Part shown: piece by piece, positions 1 through 5,675 of the stretch
Numbering within the stretch: position 1 is the first letter of the stretch
How the letters are laid out: the number at the start of each line of letters is the position of its first letter
NCBI GenBank assembly: GCA_032128415.1
Contig: JAQBGW010000023.1
Coordinates: 1-11,910, forward strand
Direction: 5' to 3'
Length of the DNA: 11,910 bases
Source: Ga0077527 sp032128415
GTDB lineage: Bacteria > Pseudomonadota > Gammaproteobacteria > Burkholderiales > SG8-41
Notes under the pieces: model-generated
The model's database searches: none
What the model saw: the letters and a program-made list of their open reading frames with translations, nothing else
Told to the model about the DNA's origin: nothing
Program-made: the position numbers and the translations under genes

Positions 1-439
1 GCCGGAGTTCAACGGCGCAGGGCTGCGCATCGGCATTGTCATGGCGCGATTCAACATCAATATCGGCGACGGTCTGTTGTCGAGTTGCACCGCGGCGCTG
101 GCAAAACACGGCGTGGCGAAAAAAAAAATGGTTATCGTCACTGTGCCTGGCGCGCTGGAAATCCCGCTGACGCTGATGAAAATGGCGCAGAGCGGAAAAT
201 ACGACGCGCTGATTGCGCTGGGCGCGGTAATACGCGGCGAGACCTGGCATTTTGAAATCGTGTCCAACGAATCCGCGCGTGGCATCACCAACGTGCAGCT
301 CGCAACCGGCCTGCCGATAGCCAACGGCATACTCACCACCGAAAACGACGATCAGGCCGCAGTGCGCATGGCACAGAAGGGCAGCGACTGCGCGCTCGCG
401 GCAATCGAGATGGCGCGCTTGCTTAAGCGCATCAAATAA
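1..439 (+). CDS. ribH: 6,7-dimethyl-8-ribityllumazine synthase (5' partial)
   Basis: Lumazine synthase condenses 5-amino-6-ribitylaminouracil with 3,4-dihydroxy-2-butanone 4-phosphate, the penultimate step of riboflavin synthesis, as a cytoplasmic multimer. The reading frame is open from base 2 to the window edge and reads PEFNGAGLRIGIVMARFN, the usual amino-terminal stretch of RibH, so the gene begins just outside and the ATG at 41 is internal. Visible family motifs are GALEIPL, then the substrate-binding and catalytic segment AVIRGETWHFEIV, whose His is the conserved general base, and the late motif GILTTENDDQA. The stop is TAA at 437-439. nusB follows after 68 bases, the common ribH-nusB order. 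Nothing looks damaged. Identification is firm. Confidence 0.96.
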   Translation, partial: PEFNGAGLRIGIVMARFNINIGDGLLSSCTAALAKHGVAKKKMVIVTVPGALEIPLTLMKMAQSGKYDALIALGAVIRGETWHFEIVSNESARGITNVQLATGLPIANGILTTENDDQAAVRMAQKGSDCALAAIEMARLLKRIK

Positions 440-448
440 ACATAAGCT

Positions 449-464
449 ATTGTTTTTAAACAAT
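449..464. promoter_or_regulatory. AT-rich palindrome in the ribH-nusB gap
   Basis: ATTGTTT and AAACAAT form a perfect 7-base inverted repeat around two T residues. It lies in a conspicuously AT-rich gap (about 431-470) within otherwise GC-rich DNA. No convincing -35/-10 pair can be fitted to it. The all-A/T stem is too weak for an intrinsic terminator and lacks a clean U tract after it. A protein-binding site or an AT-rich promoter element is possible, but this rests only on symmetry and composition. Confidence 0.3.
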
Positions 465-507
465 TATTTGTGTACCGCGCGGGATGCGGTCACGATTCCG
501 GAGCAAC

Positions 508-945
508 ATGAAATCCAGCCGTCGCCGTTCGCGTGAGTTCGCCCTGCAGGGTCTATACCAATGGCAGCTCGCGGGTACCGATCCACAGCTCATTGCCCAG
601 CAGTTGGGCGAGGCTGAAGGTTTCGGCAAAATTGATATCGATTATTTCAATGTGTTGTTGAATGGGTCTGTAGCGCATGCGGCGGAGATGGAGCAACTGA
701 TTACGCCGCTGCTCGATCGTTCCTATAAAAGTCTGTCACCGGTGGAACGCGGCATCCTGCTGCTTGCGGGTTTTGAGTTTCGCGCGTGCCTGGAAGTGCC
801 GTACCGGGTGGTGATCAATGAAGCGATCGAGCTGGCCAAGTCGTTCGGCGGTACCGATGGCCATAAATATGTGAACGGCGTGCTCGACAAGATGGCTGCG
901 CAACTGCGCGCGGCTGAAATGCCGGCGGGACGGCAAACAACCTGA
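508..945 (+). CDS. nusB: transcription antitermination factor NusB
   Basis: NusB binds boxA RNA with NusE (ribosomal protein S10) and is part of the rRNA antitermination complex. The 145-residue all-helical protein carries the family pattern: a basic amino terminus (KSSRRRSREFALQGLYQWQL), the middle LSPVERGILLLAGFEF, then VPYRVVINEAIELAKSFGGTDGHKYVNGVLDKMA. The last segment is the strongest NusB signature. I chose the ATG at 508 because CGGAG at 499-503 precedes it at suitable spacing. An in-frame ATG at 484 would add eight residues but has only a weak ribosome site. The stop TGA at 943-945 overlaps the first base of an ATG for the next frame, so the two are probably translationally coupled. 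Confidence 0.95.
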   Translation: MKSSRRRSREFALQGLYQWQLAGTDPQLIAQQLGEAEGFGKIDIDYFNVLLNGSVAHAAEMEQLITPLLDRSYKSLSPVERGILLLAGFEFRACLEVPYRVVINEAIELAKSFGGTDGHKYVNGVLDKMAAQLRAAEMPAGRQTT

Positions 946-956
946 TGGAGCGGGTG

Positions 957-1232
957 ATGGACGAAGAGAAACTGAAAAAACGCATTTACGCATTTTATTT
1001 TGCTGGTGTCCTCAACCTGTTCCTGGGTTGCTACGTGCTGCTCTATGGTGGTGGTGTCGCACCTTCGACCCGCCTCGTCATGCTGCTGTTTTTCTTTGGA
1101 TTTGCAGCGCTGGATTTCTGGTTTCCAGTGCATCTGAAGAAAAAATTTCTGGAACATCAGGCGCAGATGGCGCAGGCAAAGGCGCAGCAACCGACATCGA
1201 TGCTGTCGGATCAGAAGCCGCCACAGAGCTGA
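957..1232 (+). CDS. small two-helix inner-membrane protein, uncharacterised
   Basis: I do not recognise a characterised family. The product is about 91 residues: a short charged amino terminus (DEEKLKKR), a hydrophobic helix near residues 11-30, a short linker with PSTR, a second helix near 40-57 rich in Phe/Leu, then a basic, probably cytoplasmic tail (HLKKKF followed by a Gln/Ala-rich stretch). Positive charges on both flanks predict a hairpin with both ends inside. The ATG at 957 has GGAG at 947-950 six bases upstream. An in-frame ATG at 945 overlaps the nusB stop (TGATG) and would add four residues. Either way the gene is effectively fused to the nusB transcript. Coding is supported by clear membrane-protein character and a good ribosome site. 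Function is unknown. Confidence 0.75.
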   Translation: MDEEKLKKRIYAFYFAGVLNLFLGCYVLLYGGGVAPSTRLVMLLFFFGFAALDFWFPVHLKKKFLEHQAQMAQAKAQQPTSMLSDQKPPQS

Positions 1233-1323
1233 CTGGTTTCAGGCTCAGTTGGGCTGTCGGCCATGGTGCAATCGGCTTGCAGTGTTCTGATTTATTCATT
1301 TTTCCCAATGCTGCGGAGTTCCC

Positions 1324-2211
1324 ATGTTTACCCAAATTGACCACGTCATGATTTGCGTGCCTGACCTGCAGCAAGGCATCACGCAGTACAGCAAAATGGG
1401 TTTCAACATCCATGCCGGAGGTATCCATCCTGGCAAGGGCACGCACAATGCCATCGCGCTCAACACTGAAGACTATCTTGAGCTGCTGGCGGTGCGCGAT
1501 CCGGCGGAACATGCGGCGGCAGCCAAACCCGGCTCCACCCATATCGGCCTTGCCGATTACATCAAGGCGGGCGGCGGCCTGCGCTACGTGATTATACAAA
1601 GTGACGATCTCGCAGCGGACGTGGCCGCCATGCGCGGCCGCGGTGTGGATGTGGGCGATGCCACGGCAGCCGGCCGTCGCACGCCGGCGGGGCAGGAGCT
1701 GCGCTGGAAATACGCCGTGCTCGGCCCGAAAAATCCGTTGCCGATGTTTTTCATACAGCAGCTGACGCCGATGGCCGAGCGCCGCAAACAGGTGCCGGAC
1801 GCCGGCAGTCATCCCAACGGCGTCTTTAAACTGGAGCGCGCTTATATCGTTACGCCTGACGCCGAAGCGGCTGCTGCGATCTACGCCAATGTGCTGGGTA
1901 TGCCCAAGCCGGCATTGCATAAAGGTACGGTGGTGATGTCGCACATGGCGATCTTCGAGATCGGCCCCACCGGACTCGGTGTAGTCACGCCCTACGCCCC
2001 GGGGCCGGCCGCTGAAGCGCTGGCGCGCCGCGGCCCCGGTCCGTTTCAGGCGCTGTACCGCACCAACAGCATGGGCGCGGCAGCGCGCTGGATGGAAAAG
2101 CACGGTATGCCGCCGCTGGCGCGCGGCGTGCGCAATACGGGTGAGCACGCGATGCTGGCCCCGCCCGAACTCGCCGGCGGTGCGTACATCGGGTTTGTGG
2201 GGCCTGAATAA
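1324..2211 (+). CDS. VOC-superfamily (glyoxalase-like) protein with two modules
   Basis: The protein has 295 residues and two vicinal-oxygen-chelate halves. The first half begins with IDHVMICVPDL (His7) and continues with a GGIHPGKGTHNAIA segment (residues 32-45) and YLELLAV (Glu53). This spacing is typical of the glyoxalase-like group often filed as Glyoxalase_3. The second half starts near residue 165 (FKLERAYIVTPDAEAAAAIYANVLGM) and ends with GGAYIGFVGPE. His7, His41 and Glu53 are candidate metal ligands. VOC proteins include lyases, dioxygenases, isomerases and resistance proteins, so the substrate cannot be read from sequence. The start has GGAG at 1315-1318, five bases before the ATG. 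The gene sits between nusB and thiL, which are adjacent in many relatives, so it looks like an insertion into a conserved block. A weak extended -10-like string (TG-A-TTTATT near 1288-1296) may precede it. Confidence 0.85.
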   Translation: MFTQIDHVMICVPDLQQGITQYSKMGFNIHAGGIHPGKGTHNAIALNTEDYLELLAVRDPAEHAAAAKPGSTHIGLADYIKAGGGLRYVIIQSDDLAADVAAMRGRGVDVGDATAAGRRTPAGQELRWKYAVLGPKNPLPMFFIQQLTPMAERRKQVPDAGSHPNGVFKLERAYIVTPDAEAAAAIYANVLGMPKPALHKGTVVMSHMAIFEIGPTGLGVVTPYAPGPAAEALARRGPGPFQALYRTNSMGAAARWMEKHGMPPLARGVRNTGEHAMLAPPELAGGAYIGFVGPE

Positions 2212-2222
2212 AGGCGATGTTC

Positions 2223-2279
2223 GTAGCACGGAAGATGCGCAGCGTCCCCTTGGGGGACACCTGGTTTCATCCGGGCTAC
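2223..2279. repeat. REP-like imperfect palindrome
   Basis: A 57-base element folds symmetrically without gaps into two 27-base arms around a TTG loop at 2250-2252. I count 19 Watson-Crick pairs, one G-T pair and seven mismatches. The tips are GTAGCACGG (2223-2231) and CCGGGCTAC (2271-2279), complementary at 8 of 9 positions, and the head is GTCCCC-TTG-GGGGAC. Strings like GTAGCCCGGAT...ATCCGGGCTAC are common extragenic palindromic repeats in beta- and gammaproteobacteria, and this looks like a diverged copy. No U tract follows, so it is not a classical terminator. It fills most of the gap between the VOC gene and thiL and would form a hairpin immediately before the thiL start. No second copy was seen in the window. 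Confidence 0.6.
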
Positions 2280-2284
2280 ACTTG

Positions 2285-3271
2285 ATGCCGCCAATGCCCA
2301 CCGAATTCGACCTGATCCGCCGTTACTTTACCCACGCCGCGCCGCGCACGGTGCTGGGCGTTGGCGACGATGCTGCGCTGATCCGCGTGGGTAGCGGCAA
2401 ACTACTGGCCGTGGCCGCCGACATGCTGGTCGCCGGGCGGCATTTTCTCAAAGACGCGGATCCGCAGTCCGTCGGGCACAAGGCACTGGCGGTCAACTTG
2501 TCGGACATGGCGGCGATGGGGGCCACGCCGCGCTGGGCAACGCTGGGCATCGCGCTGCCACGAGCGGATGCACGGTGGGTGGCGGCGTTTACCCAGGGAT
2601 TCATGGCGCTGGCGCGCAAGCACGGCGTGGATCTGATCGGCGGCGACACCACGCGCGGGCCGCTGAATATCTGCGTGCAGATCATCGGCGAAGTGCCGGC
2701 GCGACAGGCGCTGCGCCGTGATGGTGCGAAAGCCGGTGACGATATCTGGGTGTCGGGCACGCTGGGCGATGCGGCGCTGGCGGTAGCCGCAAAAAACAAA
2801 CGCATCAAACTAAAACCTGCGGAACGCGCGCTGGCGATGCGTCGTCTCGACTGGCCCGCGCCGCGTATTGCGCTGGGCCTCGCCTTGCGCGGTGTAGCGC
2901 GCAGCGCGATTGATGTGTCCGATGGTCTGATCGCGGATCTTGGTCATATCTGCGAGCGCTCGCGGGTTGCCGCAGTGGTGGCGTTCGAGCGCCTGCCAGT
3001 GTCGCCGCTGCTGCGGCGTCATCTTGCAGCCGCCGTGGCGCAGGCTGCGGTGACCGGTGGCGGCGATGATTACGAATTGTGTTTCACCGCAGCGCCGGCG
3101 AAACGCGCAGCGGTGGAGCGCGCTGCAGCGCGTGCCCGCACCCGCGTGACGCGTATCGGCCGCATCCTGCGTGCACCCTCAGGCGCATGCGGCGTGGTGG
3201 TGGTGGATCGCGATGGACTGCCGCAGGTGCTCGAGCGGAAGGGCTTTGATCACTTTGGAACCACGACATGA
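2285..3271 (+). CDS. thiL: thiamine-monophosphate kinase
   Basis: ThiL phosphorylates thiamine monophosphate with ATP to give thiamine diphosphate, the last step of the pathway, in the cytoplasm. Family motifs occur in order: EFDLIRRYF at the start, GVGDDAAL (metal/ATP-binding Asp pair), ADMLVAGRHF, KALAVNLSDMAAMGA, LIGGDTTRGPL, SGTLGDAALA, SAIDVSDGLIADLGHI and GGGDDYELCFT, ending in KGFDHFGTT. The length of 325-328 residues is normal. The frame is open back to 2141, but conserved sequence starts only at EFDLI, so I chose ATG 2285. ATG 2294 is an equally possible start. Neither has a clear Shine-Dalgarno sequence, and the upstream bases are occupied by a palindromic repeat. The usual neighbours nusB and pgpA are each separated from thiL by an extra gene. 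Confidence 0.95.
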   Translation: MPPMPTEFDLIRRYFTHAAPRTVLGVGDDAALIRVGSGKLLAVAADMLVAGRHFLKDADPQSVGHKALAVNLSDMAAMGATPRWATLGIALPRADARWVAAFTQGFMALARKHGVDLIGGDTTRGPLNICVQIIGEVPARQALRRDGAKAGDDIWVSGTLGDAALAVAAKNKRIKLKPAERALAMRRLDWPAPRIALGLALRGVARSAIDVSDGLIADLGHICERSRVAAVVAFERLPVSPLLRRHLAAAVAQAAVTGGGDDYELCFTAAPAKRAAVERAAARARTRVTRIGRILRAPSGACGVVVVDRDGLPQVLERKGFDHFGTTT

Positions 3272-3274
3272 TGC

Positions 3275-3302
3275 GCTGCCGTATCATCAGGACCGCGGCA
3301 GC
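3275..3302 (+). other. hairpin after thiL
   Basis: GCTGCCG (3275-3281) and CGGCAGC (3296-3302) are perfect complements separated by 14 bases, four bases after the thiL stop. No U tract follows, so an intrinsic terminator is not supported. It may stabilise the upstream mRNA 3' end, or it may be chance in GC-rich DNA. Confidence 0.25.
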
Positions 3303-3373
3303 AAGGGCCGCTCAGACTGGTAGATGAGCGTGTTGCCCCAGTGGCGAGTAGCGCCGACCGTGATTGCATCGCA

Positions 3374-3382
3374 TGTTATGCT
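3374..3382 (+). promoter_or_regulatory. possible extended -10 promoter for the zinc-ribbon membrane protein
   Basis: TG at 3374-3375, one base, then TATGCT at 3377-3382 fits an extended -10 element and would start transcription about 25 bases before the ATG at 3413. No good -35 box lies at the right distance. The 141-base gap after thiL leaves room for a separate promoter. This is a weak call on one short motif. Confidence 0.25.
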
Positions 3383-3412
3383 GTGAACCGAATCCCTTTT
3401 TGGATTACAGCC

Positions 3413-4360
3413 ATGCTTGCACTCCTGCTGCAGACTGTAGAAAACGCACTCGGACCGTCGCTGGGCCTTGCTGCGGTCATTGTTTTCTGGGGTGGCATTG
3501 CAGTAGCTGCCTATATGGTCGCCGCGCCGATCGCGCGGATCGCCATCGACATCGGCACCGCGCGTGCCGGATTTTCCCTGCAATGGATCACGCAGTGCCC
3601 GGCCTGCAAGCACGACACGGAGATTGTCGATGCGCGATGCACGCACTGCCGCGTGCGACTGTCGATTCCGTGGCACATGCACTTGCGCAGATTCTTTGGC
3701 CCGCGAGTGGGCTTTCGCTGGTGGCACGGCGTGAGTTGGGCCTGGAGCATAGTGGGCATTGCGGCATTCACGATCATGACAGTGGGTGCACTGACCATGA
3801 GTGGTGCATGGAACCCGCAGACCAATGTCGAAATGTTGCTCGTGGGACTGGCCTTGATCGCCTGGGCCGGACTCGCCGGGCTGGTTGCGGGGGTGCTCAA
3901 CCTTGGCGCTGTTGGTCCGTTCGCGAGGCTGCGCGATGCGATTTATGCGCTGGCAAGCGCTGCCGTGTTGTCCGCCTTGATGGTATTGGCGTCCGCGGCG
4001 CGGCCGGTGCCGGAGACGCTGCTCGCGCGCATCATCGTGCAGGGGCAGGTTACCCAGGTCAGCGGCCGGACGATTGCGCCAGCGGGCGGGCAGCTCGGAT
4101 TCGAGTACCTGCAGATCAACCATGCGCTTCTCGGCTACCAGAAAGTGTTTCCACTCGCGATTGTCGGTGTGTCCAGCATCCCGCTGGCGCAGGATCGTTG
4201 GACCGGCTGGATGGTTGATCACTTATGGCAGTACGCGCGCGGCTATACCGCGCGCGGCCTTGCCGTGCGCAAGCGCTCGGAACAGATACTCATCAATGAG
4301 CAGGGAACTTACGACGTGATTTTGCACGGACAGGAAATCAAGATTAGTCATCGGCCGTGA
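3413..4360 (+). CDS. four-helix membrane protein with a zinc-ribbon loop, uncharacterised
   Basis: I do not recognise a named family. From the ATG at 3413 the product has 315 residues. Hydrophobic segments lie near 18-38, 107-127, 140-165 and 176-195. Between the first and second helix is CPAC...CTHC (Cys62, 65, 76, 79), a textbook four-cysteine zinc ribbon, followed by a strongly basic stretch (HLRRFFGPRVGFR). Positive-inside reasoning puts the ribbon in the cytoplasm and the last 120 residues in the periplasm. That tail contains VQGQVTQVSGRTIAPAGG and is mostly polar with likely strands. An in-frame GTG at 3341 would add 24 residues including another CxxC, but that stretch overlaps a possible promoter and is unconvincing. 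The stop TGA at 4358-4360 overlaps an ATG of a tiny frame leading into pgpA. Its position between thiL and pgpA interrupts a usually adjacent pair. Function unknown. Confidence 0.8.
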   Translation: MLALLLQTVENALGPSLGLAAVIVFWGGIAVAAYMVAAPIARIAIDIGTARAGFSLQWITQCPACKHDTEIVDARCTHCRVRLSIPWHMHLRRFFGPRVGFRWWHGVSWAWSIVGIAAFTIMTVGALTMSGAWNPQTNVEMLLVGLALIAWAGLAGLVAGVLNLGAVGPFARLRDAIYALASAAVLSALMVLASAARPVPETLLARIIVQGQVTQVSGRTIAPAGGQLGFEYLQINHALLGYQKVFPLAIVGVSSIPLAQDRWTGWMVDHLWQYARGYTARGLAVRKRSEQILINEQGTYDVILHGQEIKISHRP

Positions 4361-4461
4361 TGTTGGCGGATTTACCCTCCCCAGCGCGACCACTGACTGT
4401 GCAGCGTGGCGGTGGTCGATTGCCACGGTCTGCCGTTGCCGCCGTTGCAAAAAAACCATGA
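4360..4461 (+). CDS. 33-codon linking open reading frame before pgpA
   Basis: An ATG at 4360 shares its A with the preceding stop (TGATG). The frame runs 33 codons and stops with TGA at 4459-4461, overlapping the pgpA ATG as ATGA. The peptide is Pro/Arg/Ala-rich, ends in VAAVAKKP, and resembles no known protein. Its likely value is as a translational bridge, because pgpA has no visible ribosome-binding site. Just before the stop is a run of seven A (4449-4455) read as GCA AAA AAA. A -1 slip there would enter the pgpA frame, as would one extra A. It may equally be a chance frame, and it has no ribosome site of its own beyond coupling. Confidence 0.3.
   Translation: MLADLPSPARPLTVQRGGGRLPRSAVAAVAKKP
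4387..4418 (+). other. inverted repeat upstream of pgpA
   Basis: CGACCAC (4387-4393) and GTGGTCG (4412-4418) are perfect complements. In RNA the stem extends by a T-G and a G-C pair to nine pairs around a 14-base loop. It lies inside the 33-codon frame that precedes pgpA, 40 bases before the pgpA start. It lacks a following U tract, so it is not a simple terminator. A ribosome crossing the small frame would melt it, which would suit coupled translation, but this is inference. Confidence 0.3.
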
Positions 4462-4958
4462 CCGCTTTGGCTGAACCGCCCGCCCGACCGACGCTGCGCT
4501 TCGTCTACAGCCATCCCGCGCATTGCATCGCCTTCGGCGGCGGCGCGGGGCTGTCGCCGCAGGCGCCGGGCACGGTTGGCACGCTGCTGGCGCTGCCCAT
4601 CCATTATTTTCTGGCATCGCAACCGCCGTGGATATATCTCGCGGTGGTCGTTGTACTGTTCGGGCTGGGGGTGTGGGCTTGCGCGGTGACGGGGGGCGCG
4701 CTGGGCGCCGCCGATCATGGCGGCATGGTGTGGGACGAAGTAGTGGCGTTTCTGCTGGTGCTGTTTTTTGTGCCGGATGACGCTTACTGGCTGGCCTTTG
4801 CGTTTTTGCTGTTTCGCGGCTTTGACATATGGAAGCCACCACCGATTCGGTATTATGACCGCACGCTGAAGAACGGCTTTGGCGTGATGCTTGATGATCT
4901 GATCGCCGCTGGATACACGTTGCTGGTGCTGGCCGGGGCGCAGGTGCTATTGAGTTGA
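4458..4958 (+). CDS. pgpA: phosphatidylglycerophosphatase A
   Basis: PgpA removes the terminal phosphate of phosphatidylglycerophosphate to give phosphatidylglycerol at the inner membrane. The 166-residue protein has the family motifs GGGAGLSPQAPGTVGTL (residues 27-43), DHGGMVWDE (86-94), FRGFDIWKPPP (119-129) and GFGVMLDDLIAAG with its Asp pair near the end. Hydrophobic helices surround these, consistent with a membrane-embedded magnesium-dependent phosphatase. The ATG at 4458 gives the expected amino terminus (PTLRFVYSHPAH), yet the bases before it are an A run and CC with no Shine-Dalgarno sequence. Initiation may depend on the overlapping 33-codon frame that ends in ATGA. pncC follows after 36 bases in the same direction. 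Confidence 0.94.
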   Translation: MTALAEPPARPTLRFVYSHPAHCIAFGGGAGLSPQAPGTVGTLLALPIHYFLASQPPWIYLAVVVVLFGLGVWACAVTGGALGAADHGGMVWDEVVAFLLVLFFVPDDAYWLAFAFLLFRGFDIWKPPPIRYYDRTLKNGFGVMLDDLIAAGYTLLVLAGAQVLLS

Positions 4959-4994
4959 GACACTGGGCTGAAGACGCAATCTTGAGGATGCATC

Positions 4995-5507
4995 ATGCCG
5001 GATAAGGCGTTGTACGGACTGGCGGCTAAAGTGGGTGAGGCGTTGCAGGCGCAGGGGTTGATGCTGGCGACGGCGGAATCCTGCACGGGCGGCTGGGTGG
5101 CGCAGGCGGTGACGGCGGTGCCCGGCAGCTCCCAGTGGTTCGAACGCGGCTTCGTGACTTATACCTACATTTCCAAACGCGAGATGCTGGGCGTCAGTCA
5201 GGACACGCTGGCGGCGCATGGTGCCGTGTCGGAGCCGACGGTGCATGAAATGGTGATTGGCGCGCTGGCCAGCAGTCATGCGCAGATCGCGGTGGCGATC
5301 AGCGGCACCGCAGGCCCTGACGGCGGTACGCCGGACAAGCCTGTGGGCACGGTGTGTCTGGCCTGGGCGGTGAAAAACGGCGAACCCAAAAGCACCACGC
5401 TGCGACTATCCGGCGACCGTGAAGGCATCCGCCGTGCAGCGGTCCGGGCAGCGCTGGAAGGGGTGCTGGAACTATTGCCTGCAGTGCGGGATAAACGAAA
5501 TAAATAA
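4995..5507 (+). CDS. pncC: nicotinamide-nucleotide amidohydrolase (CinA C-terminal type)
   Basis: PncC deamidates nicotinamide mononucleotide to nicotinate mononucleotide, recycling the by-product of NAD-dependent DNA ligase. The 170-residue stand-alone protein has TAESCTGGWVA (around 26-36, with the conserved active-site Ser29), VPGSSQWFERGFVTY, LGVSQDTLAAHGAVSEP and SGTAGPDGGTPDKPVGTV (103-120). It lacks the amino-terminal molybdopterin-like half of full CinA. The usual YSNxAK motif reads YTYISK (56-61), so the common Asn is Tyr58 while Tyr56 and Lys61 remain. The start has GAGGA at 4984-4988, six bases before the ATG. Its place between pgpA and recA matches the cinA/pncC-recA neighbourhood of many proteobacteria. 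Older annotations call it competence/damage-inducible protein CinA. Confidence 0.94.
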   Translation: MPDKALYGLAAKVGEALQAQGLMLATAESCTGGWVAQAVTAVPGSSQWFERGFVTYTYISKREMLGVSQDTLAAHGAVSEPTVHEMVIGALASSHAQIAVAISGTAGPDGGTPDKPVGTVCLAWAVKNGEPKSTTLRLSGDREGIRRAAVRAALEGVLELLPAVRDKRNK

Positions 5508-5564
5508 TTGATTCCATTAATTAATCTGTGATGGCGGGTGTATAGGGTGTGGGGATTTAACCAC

Positions 5565-5584
5565 TACTGTATAAAAACACACTT
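5565..5584 (+). promoter_or_regulatory. LexA box upstream of recA
   Basis: The site contains CTGT (5567-5570), eight bases, then ACAC (5579-5582). It agrees with the gamma/betaproteobacterial SOS consensus TACTGTATATATATACAGTA at 15 of 20 positions, with a perfect left half and one change in the right core (ACAC for ACAG). It lies about 90 bases before the recA start and just upstream of a -10 element, so LexA bound here would cover the -35 region. This predicts DNA-damage induction of recA. Confidence 0.8.
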
Positions 5585-5598
5585 TTTTTGCCGGACTG

Positions 5599-5607
5599 TG
5601 CCATAAT
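5599..5607 (+). promoter_or_regulatory. recA promoter, extended -10
   Basis: TG at 5599-5600, one base, then CATAAT at 5602-5607 forms an extended -10 element. The -35 position (about 5579-5584) falls inside the LexA box and is a poor match to TTGACA, so the TG extension probably compensates. Transcription would start near 5614, leaving a leader of about 60 bases. Confidence 0.55.
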
Positions 5608-5675
5608 GCGTTCCAACACGCGGCACCAAATCGGTATTGAACCTGTCACTGAACACACGGCAACGAGAGGACATC

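Noticed and set aside
1233..1323. Gap between the small membrane protein and the VOC gene examined for a terminator or sigma-70 promoter
   Set aside because: TTGCAG at 1277-1282 has no -10 at proper spacing, and no stable hairpin with a T run is present. Only a weak extended -10-like string remains.
2141..2284. Amino-terminal extension of thiL back to 2141
   Set aside because: The frame is open, but the extra residues match nothing in ThiL, overlap the end of the VOC gene and cross the palindromic repeat.
1078..2301. 407-codon minus-strand open frame
   Set aside because: It lies antisense to the VOC gene, whose motifs and ribosome site are clear. Its translation is Arg/His-rich with no domain pattern, as expected from the complement of GC-rich coding DNA.
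3364..4218. 284-codon plus-strand frame overlapping the zinc-ribbon gene
   Set aside because: It is rich in Cys, His, Arg and Ala with no ordered helices or motifs, typical of an off-frame reading of the same DNA.
3287..4222. 311-codon minus-strand open frame opposite the zinc-ribbon membrane protein
   Set aside because: The translation is Arg/Gln/His-rich and featureless, while the plus strand encodes coherent membrane helices and a four-cysteine ribbon.
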